Positions 7,886 to 17,559 are shown, numbered from the stretch's first letter. The stretch: DNA of 64,000 bases from Opitutaceae bacterium (GCA_028280945.1 JANQKV010000060.1:62001-126000); one strand, 5' to 3'. Notes: generated by a model from the letters alone, not told the origin. Program-made: numbers and translations.

Positions 7886-9442
7886 ATGCTGACACTCGAT
7901 TGGATTGTTCTCTCAGTCTACCTCATCGTGATGATTGGGTTGAGCGCCTGGTTGTCGCGGGGCCAGACGGACAGCGCGGATTATTTTGTGGGAGGCAGAC
8001 GACTGCCGTGGTGGGCCGTGGGGATATCCATTGTCGCCACGCAGAGCTCGGCCATCAGCTTTGTTTCGATTCCGGCCTTTGTGGCTCTGCGTGAGGGGGG
8101 TGGGCTGACGTGGCTGCAATACGAATTGGCCGTGCCGCTCGCGATGCTTTTTCTGCTCGGCTGGGTGGTGCCTTACCTGCGTGACCGCCAGTTGGTCAGT
8201 GTTTTTGAGTTTCCGGAGCGGCGGTTCGGATTGGCCACCGGGCGAACGTTGGCGGCGGTGTTTTTGATCAGCCGGGGTTTGGCCACGGGCATTGCGGTCT
8301 ATGCGGCGGCGTTGGTGGTTTCGCCCATGCTGGGGTGGAGCCTGACAGCTTCGATTTTGCTGATCGGGGTCGTGGCGGTGATTTACGATACGCTCGGCGG
8401 GATGAAGGCGGTGGTGGCTTCGGACGTGATCCAGCTGGGGTTGATGATGCTTGGCGTGGGGTGCGCCATCGTCATCGCCTGGTCGCTCGTCGGCGGGGCG
8501 GGGGCGGCGTGGGAGGCCCTGGCTCCCGAGCGGCGGGTGGCGGTCGACTGGTCCACGGGGATGGGCGATGGCGCAACGGCTCCGTTCTGGGCCTACCTGA
8601 TCGGGGGATTTTTCCTCTACGCGTCCTATTATGGCACGGATCAAAGCCAGGTGCAGCGGTTGCTGGGCACCACGCGGTCACGGGAGGCCCAGAAGGCCGT
8701 GCTGCTCGGGGGCATGCTGCGGCTGCCGCTTACCTTGCTCTACGTCCTGCTCGGGGTCGCGTTGGGGGCGGCGTGGCAGACTCAACCCGAATTGCAGAGT
8801 CTCGTATCGATGGAACGCATCGATACCCTGGTGCCACAGTTCCTGCTCACCTATGTGCCGGTTGGCCTGAAAGGCCTGATCCTGGCCGCGATTTTGGCGG
8901 CGGCAATGTCGAGCGTGGACTCGGCCTTGAACTCACTTTCGGCGGTCACCCTGCGGGACTTCGTGCAGCCGTGGGCCGGGGACAAGCTGGGTGATCATCC
9001 CTTGGCGGGACGGGTGATTACATTGATCTGGGGAGTGCTGATCACGGCCCTGGCGTTGGTGGCGGATGGATTGGACCGCACGGTCATCGAGGCGATCAAC
9101 AAGGTGGGTTCGGCGTTTTATGGACCGGTATTGGCGACGTTTGTGATTGGCCTGGGGATCAAGCGGGTGGGGGGACCGGCGATGTTGATGGGGTTGATTG
9201 CGGGGGTCGCGACCAACCTGATGGCCTGGCTCGCGGCCTGGCCCGTGCATTGGATGTGGTGGAACGTGATTGGTTTTGTCGTGACCGCTGCCTTCGCCAT
9301 CGGACTGAGCGGGCGGCGATCGGACTCCACGTCGAACGCAGCCCCCGTGGCAACCTGGCGGGCGGGAGAGATGCGTGGGGCGACTGCCCTGCTGCTGGCG
9401 GGGTTTGGGGTCACGCTCCTCCTGGTGGTTCTTTTGGGCTGA
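7886..9442 (+). CDS. sodium:solute symporter family protein (SSS)
   Basis: A 518-residue protein with about 13 membrane helices. It begins MLTLDWIVLSVYLIVMIGLS and has SADYFVGGRRLPWWAVGISI with the following SSAISFVSIPAF, the signature of the SSS family (Na+-coupled uptake of sugars, inositol, proline and similar). The sodium-site region AAAMSSVDSALNSLSAVTLRD in helix 8 is intact. The Tyr-Tyr-Gly and QSQVQRLLGTTRS loop favours the SGLT-like subgroup, but the substrate is not assignable. It is followed 54 bases later by the antiporter gene on the same strand. Confidence 0.92.
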   Translation: MLTLDWIVLSVYLIVMIGLSAWLSRGQTDSADYFVGGRRLPWWAVGISIVATQSSAISFVSIPAFVALREGGGLTWLQYELAVPLAMLFLLGWVVPYLRDRQLVSVFEFPERRFGLATGRTLAAVFLISRGLATGIAVYAAALVVSPMLGWSLTASILLIGVVAVIYDTLGGMKAVVASDVIQLGLMMLGVGCAIVIAWSLVGGAGAAWEALAPERRVAVDWSTGMGDGATAPFWAYLIGGFFLYASYYGTDQSQVQRLLGTTRSREAQKAVLLGGMLRLPLTLLYVLLGVALGAAWQTQPELQSLVSMERIDTLVPQFLLTYVPVGLKGLILAAILAAAMSSVDSALNSLSAVTLRDFVQPWAGDKLGDHPLAGRVITLIWGVLITALALVADGLDRTVIEAINKVGSAFYGPVLATFVIGLGIKRVGGPAMLMGLIAGVATNLMAWLAAWPVHWMWWNVIGFVVTAAFAIGLSGRRSDSTSNAAPVATWRAGEMRGATALLLAGFGVTLLLVVLLG

Positions 9443-9496
9443 GGCGCGTTTTTCGACTTTCAGCGCACGGGCTGGCGGTTGAGAGTGCCGTCATCG

Positions 9497-11770
9497 ATGG
9501 AGCACCATCACCTCTTGCATGATCTCGGTTGGCTGATGGCGACGGCGGCGTTTGTCTCAATCCTGCTGCGGTCGTTCAAGCAACCTGCGATCATCGGTTA
9601 CCTCCTCGCCGGGTTTTTGCTGGGCCCCCACCTGCTGCCGTGGACCCCGCTGCATGATGCGGAGAACCTGCAATCGCTGAGTGAGCTGGGGGTGCTGTTT
9701 TTGATGTTCTACATCGGCCTCGAGTTTGATCTCGGTAAACTCAAGCCCGTGGCCTCGGCCGCCGTATTGGGGTTGGCCCTGCAAACGATCCTGATGGTGA
9801 TGATCGGCACATCGGTGGGCCAGTGGTTGGGCTGGAGCGCGGCCCAGGGCCTCTTTTTGGGCGGCATCCTGGCGATCAGTTCTTCCATGGTGTGTTTTAA
9901 CCTCATTGAGGAGCGCGGGGACATTCATCGGCCCTATGCCCAACTCACCGCCGGGGTGCTTATCCTGGAGGACATTCTGGCGATCATCCTGCTCGTTGTG
10001 CTGGCGGGTGTCGGTGTCTCGGGACAGCTCGACTACGGCGTGGTGGGACGGACGACCTTCTTTGTCGGCATTTTTGTGGTGGCGGTGTTTCTGATTGGCA
10101 AGCTGCTCGCGCCGACCGCCATCCAGATGCTGAATCGGATCGGCAATGCCGAAACGATGACGTTGTTCATCGTGGGCTTCATCTTTCTCGTGAGCCTCCT
10201 GGCGGCCCAGGCGGAATTCTCGTTGGCCCTGGGCAGCTTTCTGGCTGGAGCGATCTTCTCCCGCAGCGCCATTTCCCATGAAATCGAGCGGATCACGACA
10301 CCCATTCGTGATTTTTTCTCGGCCCTTTTCTTCGTTACCATCGGCACGTTGGTGAATCCTTACGACATTTGGGAATACAAGGGCACCATCCTGCTGGTCA
10401 CGGCGTTGATGATGGTCGGAAAATTTGTCGCCTGCTGGACCGGTTTTGTACTGGCGGCGGTTTCGCCCGGAGTGGCCACCCGTGCCTCACTCTCGAAGGT
10501 GCAGATCGGGGAGTTTGGTTTCGTGATCGCGGCCCTCGGCCTCAGCCTGGGCGTGACGAATCCGGCGATGAAGGCAGTAACCACCGGCGTGGCGATCGTC
10601 AGCATCATGCTAACTCCATCGGCATTTGGCCTGGAGGCTGTGTTCCGCCGCGTGGCCAATCGCATGATTCCCGCCCGGGTGCGTGGGCTGTTGACGCTCT
10701 ATCTGGGATGGATTGAGACGGTCAAAATCACCCTGCGTTCGAGCAGTTTCCTACGTGTCATTCATCGTCCGTTGGCGAGGATCGGAATCGATTTTCTCAT
10801 GTTGACGGCGTTGTTGATCGTGGCGTCGCTGGCGGCGAGGTGGCTGGGGGACACCACCTGGCAGCGATTGCTTTGGGGCGGCGCGGCGTTGGCGGCGATT
10901 CCATTTCTGGTCGATATCCTGCGTAGTCTTGATGTCGTGACTTTGGCGTTGTCGGAGGTGGCGATGTCGCGACCCGTTTTGCAGGTGTTGGCGCGTGGTC
11001 CCGCCCGGGGACTGCTGCGCCTGGGGGCGTTTTCGGTGATCCTGTTCGCCTTCACCGGAGTGTTCCTGATCGCCTGCATGCCGTATTTTCCGACGGGGAC
11101 TTCCCTGGTGGTCTTTGCGCTCACCACCGTTGTCCTGTTGGTGTTGGGTTGGCGCCGGGCGGTGAAGCTGCAGAGCCAGCTTGAATTCGCGGTCATCTCC
11201 TCGATGAGCGACGCGGCCAAGAGCGGTGCTAAGGAGGCGGTGCAGGACGCCATCAAGTCCATCACCAGTCAACACCCTTGGCCGGTGGAATTGTCCGAGG
11301 TCATCCTCCCCGGCGATGCGAAGGTGGTGGGTCGAACGCTGAAGCAGATCAATCTCAGGCGGGAAACCGGTGCGACGGTCGTGGCAGTGCAACGAAGCGG
11401 AGTGACACATTATGATGTTACGCCGGACCTGCCGCTCTCACCGGACGATCACCTGCTCCTTGTAGCTGAGTCCGAGCAGCTTGCGCGGGCAGAGGCGATG
11501 CTGAAGGAGAGAGCGCCCGCAGATCGGGACGAGGAGGCGAATTCGCATCAATTCACCCGTCTCTTGGTCGCGGCGACCTCGGGGCTGTGCGGTCTGCCGC
11601 TCTTGGAGACGCGAATTCGTTCCGAGTATGGGGTGACAATCGTAGGCATCCAGCGCGGGGAGGAACGCATCACCGGCCCGTCGCCCGACACGTTTTTGCA
11701 TGCGGGAGATCTCCTGCTTGTAATGGGCTCGCCGAGTGGGATCGAGGCGTTGCGTGAACAGTTGGTTTAG
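9497..11770 (+). CDS. cation:proton antiporter, CPA2/Kef type, with C-terminal TrkA-C domains
   Basis: A 757-residue protein. Residues of roughly 1-390 form the 12-helix Na+/H+ exchanger domain, with QPAIIGYLLAGFLLGPHLLP and LSELGVLFLMFYIGLEFD typical of KefB/YbaL-like members, and EFGFVIAALGLSL near the transport core. Further helices follow at about 430-560, an extra segment not present in short Kef proteins. Two TrkA-C-like regulatory domains close the protein, one ending DHLLLVAESEQL and one ending GDLLLVMGSPSGI. The function expected is K+ or Na+ efflux gated by cytoplasmic ligands. The ATG at 9497 is preferred over TTG 9479. Confidence 0.88.
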   Translation: MEHHHLLHDLGWLMATAAFVSILLRSFKQPAIIGYLLAGFLLGPHLLPWTPLHDAENLQSLSELGVLFLMFYIGLEFDLGKLKPVASAAVLGLALQTILMVMIGTSVGQWLGWSAAQGLFLGGILAISSSMVCFNLIEERGDIHRPYAQLTAGVLILEDILAIILLVVLAGVGVSGQLDYGVVGRTTFFVGIFVVAVFLIGKLLAPTAIQMLNRIGNAETMTLFIVGFIFLVSLLAAQAEFSLALGSFLAGAIFSRSAISHEIERITTPIRDFFSALFFVTIGTLVNPYDIWEYKGTILLVTALMMVGKFVACWTGFVLAAVSPGVATRASLSKVQIGEFGFVIAALGLSLGVTNPAMKAVTTGVAIVSIMLTPSAFGLEAVFRRVANRMIPARVRGLLTLYLGWIETVKITLRSSSFLRVIHRPLARIGIDFLMLTALLIVASLAARWLGDTTWQRLLWGGAALAAIPFLVDILRSLDVVTLALSEVAMSRPVLQVLARGPARGLLRLGAFSVILFAFTGVFLIACMPYFPTGTSLVVFALTTVVLLVLGWRRAVKLQSQLEFAVISSMSDAAKSGAKEAVQDAIKSITSQHPWPVELSEVILPGDAKVVGRTLKQINLRRETGATVVAVQRSGVTHYDVTPDLPLSPDDHLLLVAESEQLARAEAMLKERAPADRDEEANSHQFTRLLVAATSGLCGLPLLETRIRSEYGVTIVGIQRGEERITGPSPDTFLHAGDLLLVMGSPSGIEALREQLV

Positions 11771-11795
11771 CCGCCGGCAGAGCCCGACCGGGCAT

Positions 11796-11823
11796 AAAAA
11801 AGCCCCGCCAGCGAGGGCGGGGC
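11796..11823 (-). terminator. rho-independent terminator (minus strand)
   Basis: GCCCCGCC (11802-11809) pairs with GGCGGGGC (11816-11823) around a 6-base loop, followed on the minus strand by six T (11801-11796). It ends the gene at 11849-12706. A smaller dyad, GCCCG-AC-CGGGC, at 11782-11793 may serve the antiporter gene on the plus strand. Confidence 0.8.
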
Positions 11824-11848
11824 GAAAGTTTGGCCGATCCGGTCAGGA

Positions 11849-12706
11849 TCAGCCCATGTCGCGGAAGGGAACCTCAACCGGTTCTGCGTCGCTGTTGGCG
11901 GCGTTCCACTGGTCCACGGCGGCGCGGGCAGTTGCCCGAACCTCTTCGCGCTGCTGGGTGATGGCGTTGGCCTCAGCCTCGATCGCGGCGAACGCGCGTT
12001 CCTGGGCGCTGATGATCGAGGCGGGCCAGGCCGGCAGGCGACCGGAGGTCTTGAGATCAACCCAGAGAGCGATGGCATTGGACTTCGCCGCCAACAAACG
12101 TTGCTGATAGGCGGAGAGCTGCTCGTCGTAGCGACGGGCGGCCATGGCGTAGCTGGAGATGCGAATCGCGTCGGCGTTGGGCTCCAGGGCCTCAAGGGCA
12201 TCGGGGGTTTCGGGTGCTTCGTAGAAAAGCGGTTCCGTACCGACGAGAGGATAGGCCGCGTCGAGCGGGCCATCGAGGTCTGCACTCAAAAGGCTGATGC
12301 GCAGGTCCTTGTCGTCGGTAGCGGCATCGGGAAACTCGGCCTGGATCGCATTGGCGATGAGCATCGCCTGGACGCCGGCACGATCCACTTGGGCCACCCA
12401 ATTGTTGCCCTGTTTGGTCAGGTCACCCGTCCACAACGAGTAGTTGTCGCTGTTCACCACGTGGAGTTTTGCTCCGGTGGAGGAGGCGGGAGCCCGGGTG
12501 AGTGACAGGCTGGCCCGACCACTGGCCGAGATCGTCAAGGTATCGTTGTCGGCGGCCCGGATGGCGGTGTAAGTGGCTTCTTCCTCGTCCTCGTCCTGGG
12601 CGATGGCCGTGGGGGCCAGCGAGGCGAAGAAAAGGGCGGCGATACTAAGGCCGGCACGTCCCCAGCGAGGGCTGAAGGTGGAAGCTGAGCGCTGATCGTT
12701 AGTCAT
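11849..12706 (-). CDS. secreted hypothetical protein
   Basis: A 285-residue protein with a signal peptide (AGLSIAALFFASLAPTAIAQ) followed by an acidic patch (DEDEEE). The middle looks like beta strands (DNDTLTISASGRASLSLTRA and YSLWTGDLTKQGNNWVAQV), and the C-terminal third is strongly helical and Ala/Glu/Arg-rich (ERAFAAIEAEANAITQQREE), probably a coiled coil. No family is recognised. It has its own terminator. ATG 12706 starts the signal region. Probably periplasmic. Confidence 0.7.
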   Translation of the reverse strand: MTNDQRSASTFSPRWGRAGLSIAALFFASLAPTAIAQDEDEEEATYTAIRAADNDTLTISASGRASLSLTRAPASSTGAKLHVVNSDNYSLWTGDLTKQGNNWVAQVDRAGVQAMLIANAIQAEFPDAATDDKDLRISLLSADLDGPLDAAYPLVGTEPLFYEAPETPDALEALEPNADAIRISSYAMAARRYDEQLSAYQQRLLAAKSNAIALWVDLKTSGRLPAWPASIISAQERAFAAIEAEANAITQQREEVRATARAAVDQWNAANSDAEPVEVPFRDMG

Positions 12707-12861
12707 GGAGTCTTTCTAAAGGTTGGAAACAGATCGGAACTGGAGGGGTTGTCCCGGATTTCGAGGGGCGCGAACCTAGCAAACGATTGCCGGCATTCAA
12801 ATGCGTTTTCTGCTTTTCGGTGCGCATCCACTCGCTTGCTGCGAACCGGTCCAAATTACCC

Positions 12862-13533
12862 TCAACCGGGGGGGGCTTCGCCGTGATGGGTCGCGAAACT
12901 CTGATAGCGGGCCACGTCTTCGAGCATGGCATCGATGGCGGCGACGAGTGGGTTTGCCACCCACAGCCCAGTGAAGACGGCTTTGTCACCGATGGTGCTT
13001 TCAATCAGGAACGCGGGCCGCTGGGTCAACTGATGGTCGAAAAAGGCCTGGGTGGAGGCGGCCACACGGGCTTTTACGGCAGCTGAACCGGCGGCATTCC
13101 GCAGCGCGTCAGCCTCGACTCCGGTGGCTTCGGCGGCAATGGCCACCGCCGTTTCAAGGTCCCCGATGCGGCGACCATCCCGCATCGCGGCCACGGACAG
13201 AGCGACCCGGATGCGTTCGTCCTCTTCCCCCAAAAACTCCCTCCCGGCCTCGGCCACCCAGTTGGGCGCTTCATAGTGACCCTGGCGTTCAGCCTCAAAC
13301 CAGCCCGAGTTGAGCATGTAGGGAGAACTCACGTGAGTGCCGCTTCGCCGATAAAACCAATCGCATTGTTCGGTGGAAACGGGAAAATCCTCCGGCCGCA
13401 TGAGTGCGACCCGCCAGCGAAAATCAACGCGCCCCGCATAGCGTTGCCGCAGTTCCACCCAGGCCGGCTCGGCCCAATGACACCACGAGGAGAGAACTTC
13501 GATGAAATAGGTGACCGTGACGGGAGCGCTCAT
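12862..13533 (-). CDS. DsbA family oxidoreductase-like protein
   Basis: A 223-residue protein in the DsbA/FrnE/HCCA-isomerase class: VTVTYFIEVLSSWCHWAEPA is the thioredoxin strand with the active-site turn, FRWRVALMRP follows, and a helical insertion precedes TQRPAFLIESTIGDKAVFTG, the cis-Pro region. The redox motif is WCHWA, so the second cysteine of CxxC is replaced by alanine. A normal disulfide cycle is unlikely; a monothiol or glutathione-linked role is possible. There is no signal peptide, so it is cytoplasmic. It lies 31 bases after the AsmA-like gene on the same strand. Confidence 0.75.
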   Translation of the reverse strand: MSAPVTVTYFIEVLSSWCHWAEPAWVELRQRYAGRVDFRWRVALMRPEDFPVSTEQCDWFYRRSGTHVSSPYMLNSGWFEAERQGHYEAPNWVAEAGREFLGEEDERIRVALSVAAMRDGRRIGDLETAVAIAAEATGVEADALRNAAGSAAVKARVAASTQAFFDHQLTQRPAFLIESTIGDKAVFTGLWVANPLVAAIDAMLEDVARYQSFATHHGEAPPG

Positions 13534-13564
13534 GCTGGAGACAACGGGCGCGGACCCGCCGGCG

Positions 13565-14332
13565 TCAATCTCCGCCGCCGAACAGGCCTTTGATTGATTC
13601 GCCGACCTTTTTCACCCCGTCGGCGGCACTGGCGCCGGAGGTTGTGCCCATGGTCTTGAGTGCGCCGGTCGCAGCGACGACGATGTCGGCGGTGATCTCG
13701 CGTGTCACCGCGAGGGCGATTTCGCGGCCGGTGAGGCCTTTTTCGGGTGTGCCCAAGTCGTTCAATTCGAGATCGGGCAGGGGAACCGTGACGGCCGAGA
13801 GGCCCGCCCCGATCGTGACTTTGCCGTCCCGGAGCACGAAGCGCTGCAAGTTGATGAGCCGTTGGGTGGATTCGGCGGTTTCCTCCGCCGGAGGTGCTTC
13901 TCCGCTGTCTTTGCCGCTGGCGCCGAGTGCTTGTTCGACCTGCTTGAGCAGCTCCTTCACGTTGCTGGTGACAAGCTTGGTCTCGTAAGAAAACTCCGGG
14001 GCCTCGATCACGACTTCCTCGATCACCAGGGTTTCGCCAAGCAGGCTCATGGGGGCGATGTCGACGTGCACCTTGCCCAGCTTTGCGAGGTCCCGGTCAC
14101 TCCAGCCGTCGGGATTACCGATGGTCAATCCGGTCAACGATCCTTGGCCGTTAAGCACGGAGATGAAGGATTTTTCCAGTGTGACCGTGGTGCCGGTAAG
14201 TTTTGGACCAAGCGTATTAACGCCACTCGTCACCGCTGTGCCGAGCACGGAGCCCGAAATCAGCGCCGCAATCCCAACCAAGATAAAGAGTCCCACCACG
14301 CCGATAAGAAGAGGTCTTAGCCGGATCGTCAT
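13565..14332 (-). CDS. AsmA-like protein
   Basis: A 255-residue protein with one N-terminal membrane segment (LLIGVVGLFILVGIAALISG) and a beta-rich periplasmic part. It shows LTGTTVTLEKSFISVLNGQG, GLTIGNPDGWSDRDLAKLG and VEEVVIEAPEFSYE-like strands typical of short AsmA/DUF748-related proteins. AsmA-like proteins act in outer-membrane lipid transport or assembly; this short form lacks the long repeat region. A low-complexity linker lies near residues 138-156. It is the first of a two-gene minus-strand unit with the DsbA-like gene. Confidence 0.7.
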   Translation of the reverse strand: MTIRLRPLLIGVVGLFILVGIAALISGSVLGTAVTSGVNTLGPKLTGTTVTLEKSFISVLNGQGSLTGLTIGNPDGWSDRDLAKLGKVHVDIAPMSLLGETLVIEEVVIEAPEFSYETKLVTSNVKELLKQVEQALGASGKDSGEAPPAEETAESTQRLINLQRFVLRDGKVTIGAGLSAVTVPLPDLELNDLGTPEKGLTGREIALAVTREITADIVVAATGALKTMGTTSGASAADGVKKVGESIKGLFGGGD

Positions 14333-14428
14333 GCGGCCAATATTGGGAGAATTCAGTTACGGGCAAGATTCGGGTAGAAGTCGTTGCTGTTCTTGAATCG
14401 TGCGGCCGGAGTGCCCTCAGTGGACGTC

Positions 14429-14776
14429 ATGTTCGATGGCACTTGGAAAGCCGTGAGTGGCAAGCTGGGCACGGAGACGATCCCGCTCCCTGATACGACG
14501 TTGATGATTACGGGTGACACCTACGAGGTCACGTCGCCCACGGGGGTGGACGGAGGCGAATTGCATTGGGGCGAAGCCGGCGAGTTCCAAACGGTTGACC
14601 TGAAAGGCACCTCGGGCGCCCATGCCGGCAACACCATTCATGCCTTGGCGCGTGTGAAGGGCGACCTGTTGCAGCTTTGTTATGCCGTGGACGGGTCGGA
14701 CCGGCCCCGGAGTTTTAATGCCCGACAGGGGCAGGCCATCGTCACCGTCCGCTACCGTCGCATTCTGGTGGAATGA
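14429..14776 (+). CDS. TIGR03067 domain-containing protein
   Basis: A 115-residue protein. FDGTWKAVSGKLGTETIPLP, then TGDTYEVTSPTGVDGG, a TVDLKGTSGAHAGNTIHAL strand pair and LLQLCYAVDGSDRPRSF match the TIGR03067 lipocalin-like domain common in Planctomycetes and Verrucomicrobia. The domain has no known reaction. ATG 14429 was chosen; GTG 14411 gives six extra residues. It is convergent with the VOC gene: the two stop codons adjoin at 14776/14777. Confidence 0.7.
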   Translation: MFDGTWKAVSGKLGTETIPLPDTTLMITGDTYEVTSPTGVDGGELHWGEAGEFQTVDLKGTSGAHAGNTIHALARVKGDLLQLCYAVDGSDRPRSFNARQGQAIVTVRYRRILVE

Positions 14777-15148
14777 TCACTCGTGTTTGCGGTGCAGGAT
14801 GACGTTGTTGCCGTCCGGATCCTGAAAACGAGCGAAGTGGCAGACCGATGTTTCCATCGGTTCGAGCGCGAAGGTGACCCCGTGATCCTTGAGTCGGGCG
14901 ACCATTTCGTCGAAGTCAGGGGTTTCCAGTGCGACCGCCCCGCCGGCGGCGATGGGCTTGTCGTCGGACATCATTGTCGAGACTGCCAGGGCGGGGCCGG
15001 CATCGTCCGGGCCGATTCCGAATTCGACCCACTGGTCTTCCCAGTTGGCAATCTCGGTGAGCCCAAGCACGTTGCCATAAAACGCTTTGGCGCGGGCCAT
15101 TTCGGTGACGGGATAAACAAAAAAGGGCAGGGCGGTGATGGCAGGCAT
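14777..15148 (-). CDS. VOC family protein (glyoxalase/bleomycin-resistance fold)
   Basis: A 123-residue single-domain vicinal oxygen chelate protein. FFVYPVTEMARAKAFYGNVL is the first beta-alpha unit, WVEFGIGPDDAGPALAV the second, and CHFARFQDPDGNNVILHRK the C-terminal strand with the conserved Glu position replaced by His. The usual HxxE metal set is not complete, so it may be a binding protein rather than an enzyme. ATG 15148 was chosen over an upstream frame. It is divergent from parE with 91 bases between the starts. Confidence 0.85.
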   Translation of the reverse strand: MPAITALPFFVYPVTEMARAKAFYGNVLGLTEIANWEDQWVEFGIGPDDAGPALAVSTMMSDDKPIAAGGAVALETPDFDEMVARLKDHGVTFALEPMETSVCHFARFQDPDGNNVILHRKHE

Positions 15149-15239
15149 GGTCGTGAATTTTGCGTTGGAAGGGCTTTGCGCTTGAAAGGCCGCGCACCGT
15201 TTGGGGAGCGTGGAACCACGCTTTCGATCTGCATCATAA

Positions 15240-17087
15240 ATGGCCGCCAAACACAACTACACCGAGGATTCGATCAAAACCCTTTCCGCTCTGGAGCACA
15301 TCCGCCTTCGCCCGGGCATGTATATCGGCAGGCTCGGCAACGGTGCCCATGCGGAGGACGGCATTTACGTGCTGCTCAAGGAGACCATCGACAACTGCAT
15401 CGACGAGTTTACCATGGGTTTTGGCAAGCGCATCGAAATCCACCTCGCCGAGCGCACGCTGTGTGTGCGCGACTACGGCCGCGGCATTCCGTTGGGCAAA
15501 CTCATCGACTGCGTCTCGATCATCAACACCGGGGCCAAATACGACAGTGAGACTTTCCAGAAATCTGTCGGCCTCAATGGCGTGGGACAAAAGGCGGTCA
15601 ACGCCCTCTCCCTGTCCTACCGCGCGCAGGCGGTGCGCGACGGCAAGTGCAAGCTGGTCGAATTCGAGCGGGGGGCGATCACCAAGGACCACCGCGTGTC
15701 CAAGTCGGACGAACGCAATGGCACCTACATTGAGTTCACCCCAGACGAGGAGCTTTTCGGCAAGAACTTCGGGTTCCGCCGCGAATACATCGAGGAGATG
15801 CTCTGGAACTACGCCTACCTCAACCGGGGGCTCACGCTCAATTTCAACAGCAAGAACTTCAAATCGGACGGTGGACTCTCGGACCTGCTGAAGAAGAAGC
15901 TCACCGGTGAAACACTCTATCCCATCGTGCACTTGGAGGCGGAGGACATCGAAGTCGCGCTGACCCACGGCGGCCACTACGGCGAGGAATACTACTCCTT
16001 CGTCAACGGCCAGCACACCACGATGGGGGGCACGCACCAAGCGGCGTTTCGGGAAGGGCTTGTGTCCACCGTGCGCAACTTTTTTGGCAAGCAATACGAC
16101 GCGGCGGACATCCGCCAGTCGATCGTGGCCGCGGTTTCCGTGCGGGTGCAGGAGCCGATCTTTGAGTCGCAGACCAAAACCAAACTCGGCTCGACCGAGA
16201 TGGGCCCCAAGGGCCCGACCATTCGGCAGTTTGTCACCGGCTTCATGCAGCAGCACCTCGACAACTGGCTGCACCGCAACGCCGAGGCGGCGGACATTCT
16301 GCGCAAGAAAATCGAAGCCAGCGAACGTGAGCGGAAGGAACTCTCCGGCATCCGCAGTCTTGCCAAGGAGCGCTCCAAAAAGGCCAACCTGCACAACAAG
16401 AAACTGCGTGATTGCCGCCTTCATCTCGACACCAAACACAAGCGTGCGGAGGAGAGCACCCTGTTCATCGTGGAGGGCGATTCCGCCGCCGGTTCATTGA
16501 CGGCCTGCCGCGACGTGCAGACCCAGGCGGTCTTCGCCCTCAAGGGCAAACCGCTGAACACCTTCGGCCTCACCAAGAAAGTCATCTACGAGAACGAGGA
16601 GTTTCACCTGCTGCAGAGTGCGTTGAACCTCGAGGACGGGATTGACGGCTTGCGCTACAACAACGTGGTCATCGCGACGGATGCCGACGTGGACGGCATG
16701 CACATTCGCCTGCTCTTGATTTCGTTCTTTGTGAAGTTCTTCCCCGAGCTCATCACCAACGGCCACCTCACGGTGTTGGAGACGCCGCTTTTCCGGGTGC
16801 GCACCAAGAAGAAAACGATCTACTGCTACTCCGAGGGCGAGAAACAGGCCGCCTTGGAAGAGCTCGGCAAGAGTGCCGAGATCACCCGTTTTAAAGGACT
16901 GGGTGAAGTCAGCCCGGCCGAGTTCAAGGACTTCATCGGCATGGGCATGCGGCTGGAACCCATCAGCCTCAATCACCTCAGCGACGCCGACCAACTCCTC
17001 AACTTCTACATGGGCAAGAACACCCCTGACCGCCAGGGCTTCATCATCGAAAACCTGCGCGTGGAGAAGGACCTGGTGGAGGTATAG
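15240..17087 (+). CDS. parE: DNA topoisomerase IV subunit B / type IIA topoisomerase ATPase subunit
   Basis: A 615-residue protein carrying the GHKL ATPase (IRLRPGMYIG, LLKETIDNCIDEF N-box, VRDYGRGIPLG, GLNGVGQKAVNALS), the transducer domain with QTKTKLG, and a Toprim domain (FIVEGDSAAGS and IATDADVDGMHIRLLLISFF). The DYGRGIPLG and SVGLNGVGQKAVNALS forms are those of Bacteroidetes-style ParE rather than GyrB. It would pair with ParC to decatenate DNA. No parC gene follows; the next gene is a minus-strand deaminase. The ATG at 15240 gives the expected N-terminus. Assignment as ParE rather than a second GyrB is by motif style. Confidence 0.9.
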   Translation: MAAKHNYTEDSIKTLSALEHIRLRPGMYIGRLGNGAHAEDGIYVLLKETIDNCIDEFTMGFGKRIEIHLAERTLCVRDYGRGIPLGKLIDCVSIINTGAKYDSETFQKSVGLNGVGQKAVNALSLSYRAQAVRDGKCKLVEFERGAITKDHRVSKSDERNGTYIEFTPDEELFGKNFGFRREYIEEMLWNYAYLNRGLTLNFNSKNFKSDGGLSDLLKKKLTGETLYPIVHLEAEDIEVALTHGGHYGEEYYSFVNGQHTTMGGTHQAAFREGLVSTVRNFFGKQYDAADIRQSIVAAVSVRVQEPIFESQTKTKLGSTEMGPKGPTIRQFVTGFMQQHLDNWLHRNAEAADILRKKIEASERERKELSGIRSLAKERSKKANLHNKKLRDCRLHLDTKHKRAEESTLFIVEGDSAAGSLTACRDVQTQAVFALKGKPLNTFGLTKKVIYENEEFHLLQSALNLEDGIDGLRYNNVVIATDADVDGMHIRLLLISFFVKFFPELITNGHLTVLETPLFRVRTKKKTIYCYSEGEKQAALEELGKSAEITRFKGLGEVSPAEFKDFIGMGMRLEPISLNHLSDADQLLNFYMGKNTPDRQGFIIENLRVEKDLVEV

Positions 17088-17118
17088 CCTTTTTGGGGGA
17101 TGTCTCCCTTCTTTCGGG

Positions 17119-17559
17119 CTACTCCGCGATGTCCTCGTTCCAGATCTCCGGGTATGCAGCAATGAATCGGGACATCAATTCGATGCATCCCTCATCGTTT
17201 AGCAGTTCCACTTCAACGCCCCGAGATCGCAGAAAATCAATGTTGCCCGCATAGTTTCGGGCTTCCCCGATCACAACCCGGGGAATTTTAAACTGCACGA
17301 TGGTCCCCGCGCACATCATGCAGGGACTCAGTGTCGTGTAGAGAGTGGTGTTGCGGTAGGATGGGCGCCGACCCGCTCGCCGCAGGCAGTCCATTTCACC
17401 GTGTGCGATGGGGTCGCCTTGCTGGACTCGTTGGTTGTGCCCGGCCGAGACCACCTCGCCCGCCTCCACCAGCACGGCTCCGATAGGAAGCCCACCCTGA
17501 TCAAACCCTTTTTGCGCTTCCGCCAGGGCCAGGGTCATGAATTGAGAGTCGGACGACAT
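17119..17559 (-). CDS. nucleoside/cytosine deaminase family protein
   Basis: A 146-residue zinc deaminase of the CDA fold. IAHGEMDCLR supplies His53 and the proton-shuttle Glu55, and LSPCMMCAG supplies Cys80 and Cys83. The start QFMTLALAEAQKGFDQGGLP and the length resemble yeast-type cytosine deaminase more closely than TadA, which normally has an AHAE motif. It could deaminate cytosine or guanine; a pyrimidine salvage role would fit upp and the UraA-type permease elsewhere in the window, but the genes are not linked. It is convergent with parE. Confidence 0.88.
   Translation of the reverse strand: MSSDSQFMTLALAEAQKGFDQGGLPIGAVLVEAGEVVSAGHNQRVQQGDPIAHGEMDCLRRAGRRPSYRNTTLYTTLSPCMMCAGTIVQFKIPRVVIGEARNYAGNIDFLRSRGVEVELLNDEGCIELMSRFIAAYPEIWNEDIAE

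Noticed and set aside
15234..16439. 401-codon minus-strand frame inside parE
   Set aside because: The plus strand carries all type IIA topoisomerase motifs; the minus frame has none of any family.
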